58,911 nt of DNA from Anaerolineaceae bacterium (GTDB lineage Bacteria; Chloroflexota; Anaerolineae; Anaerolineales; Anaerolineaceae), in contig JARKPB010000001.1 in the NCBI GenBank assembly GCA_029975475.1, positions 1 through 58,911 on the forward strand, in the 5' to 3' direction. Made by a program: the position numbers and the translations under genes. Of the stretch, positions 50,404 to 58,384 are shown in pieces. The notes beneath the pieces were generated by a model. The model did not search any database. It had not been told where the DNA came from and saw nothing but the letters and a program-made list of their open reading frames with translations. The stretch's first letter is position 1, and every line of letters starts with the position of its first letter.

Positions 50404-52557
50404 TTGCTGCTGCTCGAAGCGGGGCTGACTCCTTTCTACCGCCTGCTGGCAGTCTATTCGCAAAACTATGTGCTGGCGCTGGCGCTGGTGTTTCTGATAC
50501 AGTTCGCTTACAACTTTCCGCGCAGTTATCCGCAGCACCGTCTGGAAGCCCGTGCAACTCTTTTCCTCAGCCTGGCATACTTTGGCTGGGAATTCTGGTT
50601 TGCGCTGAACCGCTATATCGCCCTGTTTTCGTCTGACCACGTGTATTTTCGACCGGTCTACGCGGGCTATTTTATGGCTGCGGTTCTGCTGATAGCGCCC
50701 GTGGCTTTTCTTCGCCAGACGATCGCGACCGATTCGCGCGATGTGAGCTGGTGGCGAAAACTCTGGAATCCCCAGGGCCGGGAAGCGCGCGGCGCTCGGG
50801 CATTCGTCGGTGTGTTCGGTATATTGTTCCTCCTTGGCCTGATGAATGTGGGCCTGGATTATCGTTTGCCCCCCATTTTCTACTATGCGGCCATGTCTTT
50901 TGGGATCCTGATCGCGCTGTGGTGGTTTGCGATTAACTATATCAATTTCATCCCGGTCGGGATCAGTGTTCAGGTGAAAATCTCGGTTTTATCGCTCACC
51001 CTGTTTCTCGCCTTGCTGGGTTCAACCGGCTGGTTTATCGCTCCCCCGTACAGCGCCATCTTTCAACCTGCGCTGCAAGACCGCCAGACCCTGCGTTTCA
51101 CCCCCGCAGGTGCGGGTGGATACACCGCGGAAGAAGTGGGCTTCAATTTTGAGGAAGATCTCGGTGAAAAATTGGTTCTGAGCGTGGATGACGCGCAACG
51201 TTTTCAGAAGGTGGACTTCCCATTTTCCTTCCTGGGAACCCAGTACAAGGAACTTTACATCGGAAACGCGGGCATCATAAGCATCGGGACGAACTTCTCC
51301 CTGCCCAATTTACAGGCGGAACATATTCATCACCCCATCATTGTCCCCCTGCTGGTGGATCTGGATCCCCAGCGTGCGGCTGACTCAGGCGGCGTATTTA
51401 TGCGCGTAGACGAATCCAATCAGCGCTTGATTGTTACCTGGTATAACGTGCCGGCCCTGTATTTTCCATCGAAACGCTACACCTTTCAGGCGGTGTTATA
51501 TCAAAACGGCGTTTTCGAATTCACCTATAACGGTCTTCCAGCCCCTTATGCCTACAGCGCTGATAATGCCCCTCAGGCAATGCCGTGGTTTCGCGGGTTT
51601 GTTTCCGGTCAATCCGGCAGTATTCATGCTGGCGGCTGCAGCCTGCCCGGCAGCTGTCTGCCTGGCCGGCAGACGGTCGTTCAAAATTATTATTGGGAAT
51701 TTCGACAGCACCTTAATCAGCTGATGCTGCCGCTTGCCACAATTATTGTCGGCGGCAGCCTGATTTTGTTAATTGGCCTGCCGCTTTTATTAAACTACTC
51801 GATTAACCGCCCGCTAAAAACCTTGACCAGAGGGGTCAACGCGATGGAAGATGGAAACCTCTCCATCGAACTGACCGTTCAACAGAACGATGAAATCGGA
51901 TACCTGACAAGCGCGTTTAACAAGATGGCCGCCCGGCTGAACATGTTGGTCTCCGATCTGGAAAACCAGGTTGAAAAACGCACCGATGAGCTGGCTCAGG
52001 CCAATGAAAAATTACAGAAGCAGTTGTGGGAAATTGAAATCCTCCAGGCGGAGTTAAAAGAGCAGGCTGTCCGCGATCCCCTGACCAATGCTTATAACCG
52101 CCGCTTTTTTTATGAAATTCTCTCCCGCGAAATCCACAAGATGGAAAGGGAGGCTGCCCCGCTTTCCATCATTATGATTGATATTGATCATTTTAAGGCG
52201 GTCAATGACCGCTACGGTCATGCTGCCGGGGATATGGTTTTGGTTGGCCTGGTCAGGATGATTCAACAGCAGATCAGAAGGAGCGATGTGCTTTGTCGTT
52301 ACGGCGGGGAAGAATTTGTTTTGCTCTTGCCAGGAATGGGATTGCAAGATGCCTACCGCCGCGCTGAAGTGCTGCGCACCGCGTGCGAAAATATGGCCTT
52401 CATGGATGATGATCTTACCGTTCAGGTAACCATTTCAATTGGCGTGGTAACCTATCAAGAAGATACCCCGGATATGGAAAAACTGCTGCGTAAAGTGGAC
52501 CGGGCGGTGTACGACGCCAAGAATTGCGGCCGGAACTGCACGATCGTGTTAGAGTAG
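50404..52557 (+). CDS. Receptor-type diguanylate cyclase (7TM-like, nidogen-like, HAMP, GGDEF), frameshifted
   Basis: At least 717 residues. Several membrane helices are followed by an extracytoplasmic domain at about 225-430 whose core, FPFSFLGTQYKELYIGNAGIISIGTNF then TFQAVLYQNGVFEFTYNG, resembles a nidogen-like or DUF-type beta module. Next come a membrane helix at about 440-460, a HAMP domain (NRPLKTLTRGVNAMEDGNLS), a coiled coil and a GGDEF domain. The active site is RYGGEEF at about 632 and the inhibitory site RRSD five residues before GGEEF is intact, so it should make cyclic di-GMP with feedback control. The true start is probably 50241; a T8 tract breaks the frame. Confidence 0.85.
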   Translation: MLLLEAGLTPFYRLLAVYSQNYVLALALVFLIQFAYNFPRSYPQHRLEARATLFLSLAYFGWEFWFALNRYIALFSSDHVYFRPVYAGYFMAAVLLIAPVAFLRQTIATDSRDVSWWRKLWNPQGREARGARAFVGVFGILFLLGLMNVGLDYRLPPIFYYAAMSFGILIALWWFAINYINFIPVGISVQVKISVLSLTLFLALLGSTGWFIAPPYSAIFQPALQDRQTLRFTPAGAGGYTAEEVGFNFEEDLGEKLVLSVDDAQRFQKVDFPFSFLGTQYKELYIGNAGIISIGTNFSLPNLQAEHIHHPIIVPLLVDLDPQRAADSGGVFMRVDESNQRLIVTWYNVPALYFPSKRYTFQAVLYQNGVFEFTYNGLPAPYAYSADNAPQAMPWFRGFVSGQSGSIHAGGCSLPGSCLPGRQTVVQNYYWEFRQHLNQLMLPLATIIVGGSLILLIGLPLLLNYSINRPLKTLTRGVNAMEDGNLSIELTVQQNDEIGYLTSAFNKMAARLNMLVSDLENQVEKRTDELAQANEKLQKQLWEIEILQAELKEQAVRDPLTNAYNRRFFYEILSREIHKMEREAAPLSIIMIDIDHFKAVNDRYGHAAGDMVLVGLVRMIQQQIRRSDVLCRYGGEEFVLLLPGMGLQDAYRRAEVLRTACENMAFMDDDLTVQVTISIGVVTYQEDTPDMEKLLRKVDRAVYDAKNCGRNCTIVLE

Positions 52558-52653
52558 GCGGTTCGGCGTAACCGCTGTTTTAATGGGGTTGATTCCCGGC
52601 GAGTGAAGATCCTTCGGATGGCTCTTTCCCGCTGAGGTAATCCGCAATCCGCA

Positions 52654-53223
52654 TTAAACCCGCAGACAGCCGCGGAAGCCCCGCGAGGCATAATACGATG
52701 AAGCCCCGTTGTGGTACATAAAAACATGGTTGTAGCGGCGGTCGCCGAAGATCGCCCCGCCCAGCCTGCGGATCTCATCCGGCGTTTTTAGCCAGCTTGA
52801 TGTTTTCAGGTCAAATTCGCCGACTTTTTGCAGCGCCCGGTATTGCTCCTCGCTTAAAATCTCGATTCCCATCGCCGCGGCCATATCCAGAGCGCTGTTG
52901 GCAGGCTTGAATTCCTTGCGTTCATTCAACGCCTGGCGGTCGTAACACAGATTGCGGCGGCCGGACGGGCTTTCTGGGGAGCAGTCAAAAAATAAAATTT
53001 CACCCGTTTTCTCGTCCATGCCAACCACGTCCGGTTCACCACCGCTGGCTTCCATTTCGTGCAGCGACCATAGTTTTTCCGGCCTGGCTGCCAGGCGGTC
53101 CGCTATCTGCGCCCACTCCATTCCCGGGTGGCGGTGCATATTTTGCTCAAAACGCGACTTCAAAGCCGCCAGCAGACCTTCGCGCTGGGAGGCAGATAGA
53201 ACGATTTGCTCGGGTAGGGCCAT
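52654..53223 (-). CDS. DUF4256-family protein
   Basis: A 189-residue soluble protein matching DUF4256: SLHEMEASGGEPDVVGMDEKTGEILFFDCSPESPSGRRNLCYD and RRYNHVFMYHNGASSYYASRGFRGCLRV. The family is widespread and has no known function; several conserved charged and aromatic residues suggest an enzyme. The start at 53223 is chosen for AAGGA upstream; an in-frame ATG ten codons earlier is possible. Confidence 0.85.
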   Translation of the reverse strand: MALPEQIVLSASQREGLLAALKSRFEQNMHRHPGMEWAQIADRLAARPEKLWSLHEMEASGGEPDVVGMDEKTGEILFFDCSPESPSGRRNLCYDRQALNERKEFKPANSALDMAAAMGIEILSEEQYRALQKVGEFDLKTSSWLKTPDEIRRLGGAIFGDRRYNHVFMYHNGASSYYASRGFRGCLRV

Positions 53224-53260
53224 CAGAGTCCTTCTTTCCCTTGAATGATTCATTTCAGCG

Positions 53261-53289
53261 TTGATTCAAAGAACGCTTCAAGGTATATT
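53261..53289 (+). promoter_or_regulatory. Candidate promoter of the PNPOx-like gene
   Basis: TTGATT (53261-53266), 17-nt spacer, TATATT (53284-53289). It gives a leader of about 120 nt before the ATG at 53419. The region between the two divergent genes is AT-rich, so competing boxes exist. Confidence 0.45.
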
Positions 53290-53418
53290 TAAGATAAATA
53301 TTATCACATATTGGCCTGCTGGGCGATTGGTTTTTGTTCGCCTATATTTAGGATATTTCATGAATTTTCGGCCGTCTTGATCTCCATCTAAAGGAGTTCA
53401 GGTCGAACGGAGGCAAAA

Positions 53419-53940
53419 ATGACCGGCCGCAGCCCGATCGAAATTAAGAATCTGGATATTTACGGCAACGAACCAATTCCCTGGAGCCGGCCGCGCGAGG
53501 AGCTGGAATCCGGAGTCTTTTTTGGGCGCCCCTCCTTTCTTGGCACGCTGCGGCCCGATGGGCGGCCTCACGCAGCGGCTGTCGCGACCATGTGGCTGGA
53601 CGGCGATATCTTTTTCACCAGCGGCCCCGAAACCCGCAAGGCGCGCAATCTGGCGGCAAACCCTGCCTGCACGGTCGCCTGCAGCCTCGCGACACTCGAT
53701 CTTGTTTTTGAAGGTCAGGCTTTCCGGGAAAGCGATCCCGCCACGCTCGAGCGGCTGGCTGCCCGCTGCCGCGAAAGCGGGTGGCCGGTGGAGGTTGAAG
53801 ACGGCGCCTTTTTCGGACCTTTTAGCGCGCCTTCAGCCGGCCCGCCGCCCTGGTATCTCTACCGCTTTATCTACCATACCGTGATCGGCAACGCCACCGC
53901 GGCGCCGCATGGCGCGACCCGCTGGCGCTTTGGTCGTTAA
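53419..53940 (+). CDS. Pyridoxamine 5'-phosphate oxidase-like flavoprotein
   Basis: A 173-residue split-barrel protein. SFLGTLRPDGRPHAAAVATMWLDGDIFFTSGPETRKARNLAANPACTVACSL is the standard FMN-binding first half of PNPOx-like proteins, and VFEGQAF starts the second barrel strands. Such proteins bind FMN or F420. The final part (GNATAAPHGATRWRFGR) is unlike the pyridoxine oxidase end, so it is probably a general reductase. GGAGG precedes the ATG. Confidence 0.85.
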   Translation: MTGRSPIEIKNLDIYGNEPIPWSRPREELESGVFFGRPSFLGTLRPDGRPHAAAVATMWLDGDIFFTSGPETRKARNLAANPACTVACSLATLDLVFEGQAFRESDPATLERLAARCRESGWPVEVEDGAFFGPFSAPSAGPPPWYLYRFIYHTVIGNATAAPHGATRWRFGR

Positions 53941-53964
53941 TCCAGCGGGCGGGCGGTGACGTTT

Positions 53965-54624
53965 TCAGCGCGCGACCAGGCGCAGCCGGTGAAGCAGCAT
54001 GGCCATATACTTGCTGTCCCGGTCGGTGTGCCAGGAATATGGGAAGGGAATATCGCGGAGCGGATGGATGCTGATTCGTTCCAGGGGCTTCACTGTCTCT
54101 GTAGTGATCCATTCACCACCCCCCAGAACCTGACCGTAGGTAAGTTTTTCAACCACGCTCTGCCCGGTTTTTGATTGATGAAAATCTGCTTTTGAGCAGA
54201 TAAATAAAAATGGGGAAGGGATGCGAGCGAGGAGGCCCGCATCGATCAGCGCCCGGTTGACTGAAAGAAACGTAAATGAAGCGGTTTTACCGCCCGGATG
54301 CCTAATCGTGAATACGCTGCCCCAGAACGGCCTGCGGCAATTTGCCGTCAACCCCGAATTTCTCACCGCTTTATTCAAACCGATGCTGACCGCGATCAAT
54401 AGATTGTTGGTTGCGTATAAGAGCGGGGTTTTTCCGCTCAGAGATCGGGGTTCCAGTACTTCGACATCCGCATCGCTGCCGTGGTAGACGACCGGAATGT
54501 CTCGCAATTCGAAACGGATCAGCCCGCCGCCGGGAGCGGCCAGTCCGGGCGGTTCTGCCGATTCGGAATTCTGCAGCGGTGGAAACAGGCAGCGGATCAG
54601 AAGTTTTACGGCCGGCGCGATCAT
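53965..54624 (-). CDS. Protein of unknown function, 219 residues
   Basis: No family was recognised. It contains a beta-rich centre (RFELRDIPVVYHGSDADVEVLE, then FWGSVFTIRHPGGKTASFTFLSVNRALIDAGLL) and a basic C-terminus. No signal peptide is clear, although the first 14 residues are hydrophobic with basic ends (MIAPAVKLLIRCLF). It is convergent with the PNPOx-like gene, with 24 nt between stops. Confidence 0.6.
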   Translation of the reverse strand: MIAPAVKLLIRCLFPPLQNSESAEPPGLAAPGGGLIRFELRDIPVVYHGSDADVEVLEPRSLSGKTPLLYATNNLLIAVSIGLNKAVRNSGLTANCRRPFWGSVFTIRHPGGKTASFTFLSVNRALIDAGLLARIPSPFLFICSKADFHQSKTGQSVVEKLTYGQVLGGGEWITTETVKPLERISIHPLRDIPFPYSWHTDRDSKYMAMLLHRLRLVAR

Positions 54625-54745
54625 GAAAGCATTTTATCTTGTCTTTGCAAAACTGTGGGGCGGGTGCATCCGGCTCAACCCCGTCCGGTCAGAGCTGAAC
54701 CTTTGTTGGAATATTACTTAAAAAGCAGCCTCCGCCGCGGGCGGT

Positions 54746-55708
54746 TCAGGCAAGGACTCTCTGAAGCGCGTCCAGGGCATCAATGGGGTCGCCTTCACGC
54801 ACGATTCGGCGAATTTCTTCCCGGCCAATTTTTTCAACCACCTGCCCGGCCCACATCAGGCTGCGAAAAGTGGCTGAATTGGTCTTTACCGCATCCAGTC
54901 GAAACGGTGCGACATCCGAGGTCATCCAGCCCTGGTAGCCGAACTCCTGCAGATAAAACATGACTTCAACCAGGTCCCAGACGTTAATCGAACCGGGGAT
55001 CATATCCCAGTCCCAGTTGCGGTAGTTGTCGTTCACATGCACCAGAAAGAGTTTGCCCGCCTGCGCCAGGAGAGCGGCTGCCCAGGCGGTGCCTTCTCCA
55101 GCAAGCAGCGCGTGCCCCATATCCATGGTCACCCCGATGTTGGGTAAGCCGATTTGCAGACAGGCCGCCAGGGTGGTTCCGGCGTTGGGGATGATGACTT
55201 TGTGGCGGGGTTCGGATTGTTTATATTCCAGGCATACGCGCACATCCGCGCGGTATGCGGCTGCTTCCCCGATCCCGTCCAAAAACCACCGCCAGGCCTG
55301 GCGGTAATCCGTCTCGAAGGCGTAATCATAGCCGTCAGACAGCGGGCAGCAGGTGATCATGTGGGTGCCGATCCTGGCTGAAATGTCCATACCATTCTTC
55401 AGGTATTGAACCGCTTCTCTGCGAATTCCGCTGTCCTTGCTGGTCAGCGCGCCCAGCTGAAAACGCGCTTCGGCTTTGATGTTTACATTTACAGTGGAAC
55501 ACGCCAGCCCGTATTGATGAAGCAGCCGGCTGGTTTCGCTGAGGTCTGCAAAATCGGTGGGATAGACCAGTTCAAGTCCTTGAATTCCTTCAATTTGCGC
55601 TGCGGCCTGGAACTTGCCAGCCAGATCTCGCTCTTCTCCATAACTGCTGAACCGATCCTTTAGCCGGCCCAAAAATCCAAGAATAACGGCGTATTTCCAG
55701 GTTTTCAT
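54746..55708 (-). CDS. Sugar phosphate isomerase/epimerase (xylose-isomerase-like TIM barrel)
   Basis: A 320-residue TIM-barrel protein of the AP endonuclease 2/xylose isomerase-like fold. Candidate metal ligands are the Glu in VCLEYKQSEPR, the Asp and His in GVTMDMGHALLAG and the His in LFLVHVNDNYRNWDWDMIPG. Family members isomerise or epimerise ketoses, act in inositol pathways (IolE, IolH, IolI) or dehydrate sugar acids. It lies 32 nt after a D-lyxose-isomerase-like gene and forms a sugar cluster with it and the BKACE gene. Confidence 0.85.
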   Translation of the reverse strand: MKTWKYAVILGFLGRLKDRFSSYGEERDLAGKFQAAAQIEGIQGLELVYPTDFADLSETSRLLHQYGLACSTVNVNIKAEARFQLGALTSKDSGIRREAVQYLKNGMDISARIGTHMITCCPLSDGYDYAFETDYRQAWRWFLDGIGEAAAYRADVRVCLEYKQSEPRHKVIIPNAGTTLAACLQIGLPNIGVTMDMGHALLAGEGTAWAAALLAQAGKLFLVHVNDNYRNWDWDMIPGSINVWDLVEVMFYLQEFGYQGWMTSDVAPFRLDAVKTNSATFRSLMWAGQVVEKIGREEIRRIVREGDPIDALDALQRVLA

Positions 55709-55740
55709 CGCTTTTCCCTTTGCTGGTTACAATTTGATCC

Positions 55741-56289
55741 TTAATCTTCAATAATTACCGTAACCCGCTGAACCTCAGGGTCGGTAAAAACATCCGCGGT
55801 ATCAACAACTTTGGTGGAGAAGCTCCACAGCACACATCCCTGTTCCCCGGCCTGAAACCAGTGCGGCGTGCCGGGTTGGAAGGTGATTTGATCGCCCGGC
55901 AGCAGATGATATTCTTTCCACACGGTATAGGTCTTCCTGCGGTGCTGCGGGGGGTGTCCGCGGGGATGGGGGGTGGGTTCGCCCGGTCCGTAAAGGAACA
56001 GTTCGCCCCATTCACAGCGGATGGTTTCTTCTTTACCGGCGTAGGCACCAATCTGCGGATGAACATGTTCCGGTTCGGTCTGGTGGGGGAAGAGCGTCAG
56101 GAGTTTAACCGCGATTTTTTCCGTATCCACCAGGGTTAGAATTTGCACACCGCTTTGGTCCAGTTCAGAAAGTCCCATGTCTGCTACTTCAATGCGCTTC
56201 AGTTCATCCTCTTTGAGGGCGATCCTGGTTTTGCGCAGTAAATCGGCTGCTCGCTGCTGGGCTGAGGCATACTGTCTGCGGGAAATCAT
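55741..56289 (-). CDS. D-lyxose ketol-isomerase-like cupin enzyme
   Basis: A 182-residue cupin of the D-lyxose isomerase family (DUF1498). Family features in order are SRRQYASAQQRAADLLRKT, KRIEVADMGLSELDQSGVQILTLVDTEKIAVKLLTLFPHQTEPEHVHP (two metal His in EHVHP), KEETIRCEWGELFLYGPGEP and PGDQITFQPGTPHWFQAG with a further His, then STKVVDTADVFTDPEVQR. It is shorter than the 220-plus residues of typical D-lyxose isomerases. The ATG at 56289 has GGAG seven bases upstream. It interconverts aldose and ketose forms; the actual sugar is unknown. Confidence 0.87.
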   Translation of the reverse strand: MISRRQYASAQQRAADLLRKTRIALKEDELKRIEVADMGLSELDQSGVQILTLVDTEKIAVKLLTLFPHQTEPEHVHPQIGAYAGKEETIRCEWGELFLYGPGEPTPHPRGHPPQHRRKTYTVWKEYHLLPGDQITFQPGTPHWFQAGEQGCVLWSFSTKVVDTADVFTDPEVQRVTVIIED

Positions 56290-56381
56290 TGCCAGTCTCC
56301 ATCCCGCCAATCAGGCGGAAGAAAAGCGTTTTGCTCGGGTCGGGCGGCGTTTACGTACGGTTGGCGTGATGGCGGCCGCAT

Positions 56382-57221
56382 TTACCCGGGGTTTTCAACG
56401 GAACAGGCGCGCAGCCGGAGCATTTCTCTGGCCCGCTGCGGGGATGCCGGTTCGCGGCCCAACTGACGCGCGGCTGCGACCACGCGTTCGATCAGCTGTG
56501 CGTTGCTGACTGCCGGCTCGCCGTCCTGGAAATAGGGGTTATCTTCAAAGCCGGCCCGCACGTGGCCGCCGAGGGTGAGGGATAAAACATTAAAGCGAAA
56601 ATCCTGTCCGTCGTGAGCGGCGGTCATAAAGAAGGCGTCCGCCGGGAGCAGTTCACTTAAGAAGAACAGGTTTTTCGGCGTCGCCGGTAAAGCGCCGTGC
56701 TGGCCGAGAACAAAGGTAAAGAGGAGCGGGTGAGTCAGCAGGTTGTGCTCGACCAGCGCCAGCGTGTTGGCGATCATCCCGGGTTCAAAAACCGCGTTGT
56801 CAGCCTTGATGCCGCGTTGTTTCATTTCGGCTGCCCAGTAGCGAATGTCATCCGGTGAGTTGATATACACCCCGGCGTCGTAATTTACCGAGCCGGGGTT
56901 GAGAGAGGCCATCTCGACATCTGCCTGAAGAGAGACGCAGCGTTCAGCCGCGGACAGGGAATTGATCCCCCCTGTGGATCCTTCGATGATGATATCGCAT
57001 TGCTCGCGGATCAGGCGAATGGTTTCTCGGAACGCGCTCAGGTCAGTGGTGGGGTTCCCGCGCTCATCCCACACATGCAAATGCGCGATATTGGCGCCGG
57101 CGTGATGCGCGCGCACCACTTCCTGCGCGATTGCCCGGGGAGAAAGATCCAGCCCCGGGAGATTTCTGGCCATATACGGTGGAATGGACGGGGCGACCAT
57201 GACAAGCAGATCAGCGGTCAT
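56382..57221 (-). CDS. BKACE-family enzyme (3-keto-5-aminohexanoate cleavage-like)
   Basis: A 279-residue TIM-barrel enzyme of the beta-keto acid cleavage family. The zinc-binding HxH is in NIAHLHVWD at about residue 47, EGSTGG at about 80 is the next barrel motif, and GGHVRAGFEDNPYF at about 225 is the family's C-terminal motif. BKACE enzymes condense a beta-keto acid with acetyl-CoA to give acetoacetate and a CoA ester. The Trp in HVWD replaces the usual Arg (HVRD), which may change the substrate. It is first in a likely BKACE, lyxose isomerase, TIM-barrel transcript. Confidence 0.88.
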   Translation of the reverse strand: MTADLLVMVAPSIPPYMARNLPGLDLSPRAIAQEVVRAHHAGANIAHLHVWDERGNPTTDLSAFRETIRLIREQCDIIIEGSTGGINSLSAAERCVSLQADVEMASLNPGSVNYDAGVYINSPDDIRYWAAEMKQRGIKADNAVFEPGMIANTLALVEHNLLTHPLLFTFVLGQHGALPATPKNLFFLSELLPADAFFMTAAHDGQDFRFNVLSLTLGGHVRAGFEDNPYFQDGEPAVSNAQLIERVVAAARQLGREPASPQRAREMLRLRACSVENPG

Positions 57222-57252
57222 TTTCTGTTCCTGGTGAAGCGCAAATTTTATT

Positions 57253-57321
57253 CAATCATTAACAATCATAATTTTACTATAAACCATCAATAAAATTCAC
57301 AAAAAATCATAACCAATCATA
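57253..57321. repeat. Two pairs of CAATCATA-type repeats with helical phasing
   Basis: CAATCATT at 57253-57260, CAATCATA at 57263-57270, AAATCATA at 57304-57311 and CAATCATA at 57314-57321. Within each pair the spacing is 10 bp and between pairs it is 51 bp, about five helical turns. Read on the minus strand they flank the predicted BKACE promoter. They look like binding sites for a cooperative regulator that is not encoded next door. Confidence 0.6.
57276..57302 (-). promoter_or_regulatory. Candidate promoter of the BKACE gene
   Basis: On the minus strand TTGTGA (57302-57297) and TATAGT (57281-57276) with a 15-nt spacer, or TTTGTG one base upstream with 16. The start would be near 57269, inside the downstream repeat pair. 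Spacing is short, so confidence is moderate. Confidence 0.4.
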
Positions 57322-57730
57322 TTGTAACAAGAAATCCCTGGAATACAAGGCCGGGGTTTTTCTCCTGCGCGGTCAGGTCCTGCGTGAGGTTCACCATCCA
57401 GCACGGATGCGCCGCATTTCCCGCCTTACTGGATTGATTCATCCGAGCATGATGCTGCGCAAAGGGCAGCCCGCTGGCTGATAAGAAAACCCCGCCCTGG
57501 TTTCGAGTCAGGGCGGGGTCGGTAAAACCTCGATCGCGGTCTTGCTGGCCTGGCTTTAGCCGGCCGCTGGAAGGTACCTGCACCGATCTACGCAACACCG
57601 TCCGCAGGGCAGCGGAATACGCAAAATCAAACGGCATGCGCTTGATCTGCTCGGCGCGGCGGCGTTATACGCAAGCGCAATATTGGCGTTTGCGTGCTGC
57701 GCCAGATTCAGCATCTGTAAAGTGCCAGCA
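57322..57730. other. 409-nt region without a recognisable gene
   Basis: Open frames here are short, Arg/Pro/Cys-rich and unlike any family. It contains a terminator hairpin for the neighbouring gene and an imperfect inverted repeat around ACGCAAGCGC (about 57670-57679). Sequence composition is GC-rich on the left of the AT-rich gene that follows. It may be a decayed junction. Confidence 0.4.
57489..57519 (-). terminator. Terminator downstream of the DUF998 gene
   Basis: On the minus strand, an 11-bp perfect stem ACCCCGCCCTG (57519-57509) / CAGGGCGGGGT (57499-57489), 9-nt loop, then TTTCTTAT. It lies about 210 nt past the DUF998 stop. The TTCGAGTC in the loop looks like a tRNA arm, but there is no tRNA around it. 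Confidence 0.7.
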
Positions 57731-58372
57731 TTACGCTGGAGATATCTGAGGATTTTTGTAGGTAAAACCAAAAACACCCAGCAATGCCGTATAAATTACA
57801 ACACTAAAAACACTGAAACGCTCAAATACGCCAAAGTATTCTTTTGGGGCAACACCTGTTCCAATCGATCCCACAAACATGGATAGCAGTGTGATGAGTC
57901 CCAGAATGGCGATAATCTTTGTTTCCTTGTCTTTCCGTCCACCGATGAAGATTAGTACCAGGGAAACTATGGACAGGAGTACAACAGAAATTGTTACCAC
58001 ATAGAAATGCATAATGTCTTGAAAAGTGCCTTGAAAGCCTTTGCTGCTCAGCGGGAACAAGGTGTAACCGACACTTGATATCCACATCATGATGGTGTAA
58101 AGATAGATGCCAAGCCTAAAGGTATTGTTGATCTGGTTAGAGACGATCAAGCAAAGAGCTGTGCAACAAAGGACAGAAAACATTGAATACAGAGCAGAAA
58201 ACCTTGAAGCAATCATAAAGGATGGTGCATCTGTTGCAGTGAGATCGCTCACAGCTTGGCTAAAACTGTTGTAATTGGGATAGTTGAGTGTGCCGTAATA
58301 TACGTGAAGGAAATAGAATACAGCTGCTACGATGCCCGAAAGACTGAGTAGGCGAACCAACTTAGAGTTCAT
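57731..58372 (-). CDS. DUF998-family membrane protein, AT-rich
   Basis: A 213-residue protein with about six membrane segments. SLSGIVAAVFYFLHVYYGTLNYPNYNSFSQAVSDLTA is the DUF998 start, and FPLSSKGFQGTFQDIMHF the second conserved part. Function unknown. Its base composition is far more AT-rich than the rest of the window and it uses many AT-ending codons, a sign of recent acquisition. The start is at 58372, where GGAG lies six bases upstream, rather than the ATG four codons before. Confidence 0.85.
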   Translation of the reverse strand: MNSKLVRLLSLSGIVAAVFYFLHVYYGTLNYPNYNSFSQAVSDLTATDAPSFMIASRFSALYSMFSVLCCTALCLIVSNQINNTFRLGIYLYTIMMWISSVGYTLFPLSSKGFQGTFQDIMHFYVVTISVVLLSIVSLVLIFIGGRKDKETKIIAILGLITLLSMFVGSIGTGVAPKEYFGVFERFSVFSVVIYTALLGVFGFTYKNPQISPA

Positions 58373-58384
58373 TTTTTTCTCCAT

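Noticed and set aside
57489-57519. tRNA-like TTCGAGTC in a stem-loop
   Set aside because: No acceptor, D or anticodon arm could be built around it; it is better explained as the loop of a terminator.
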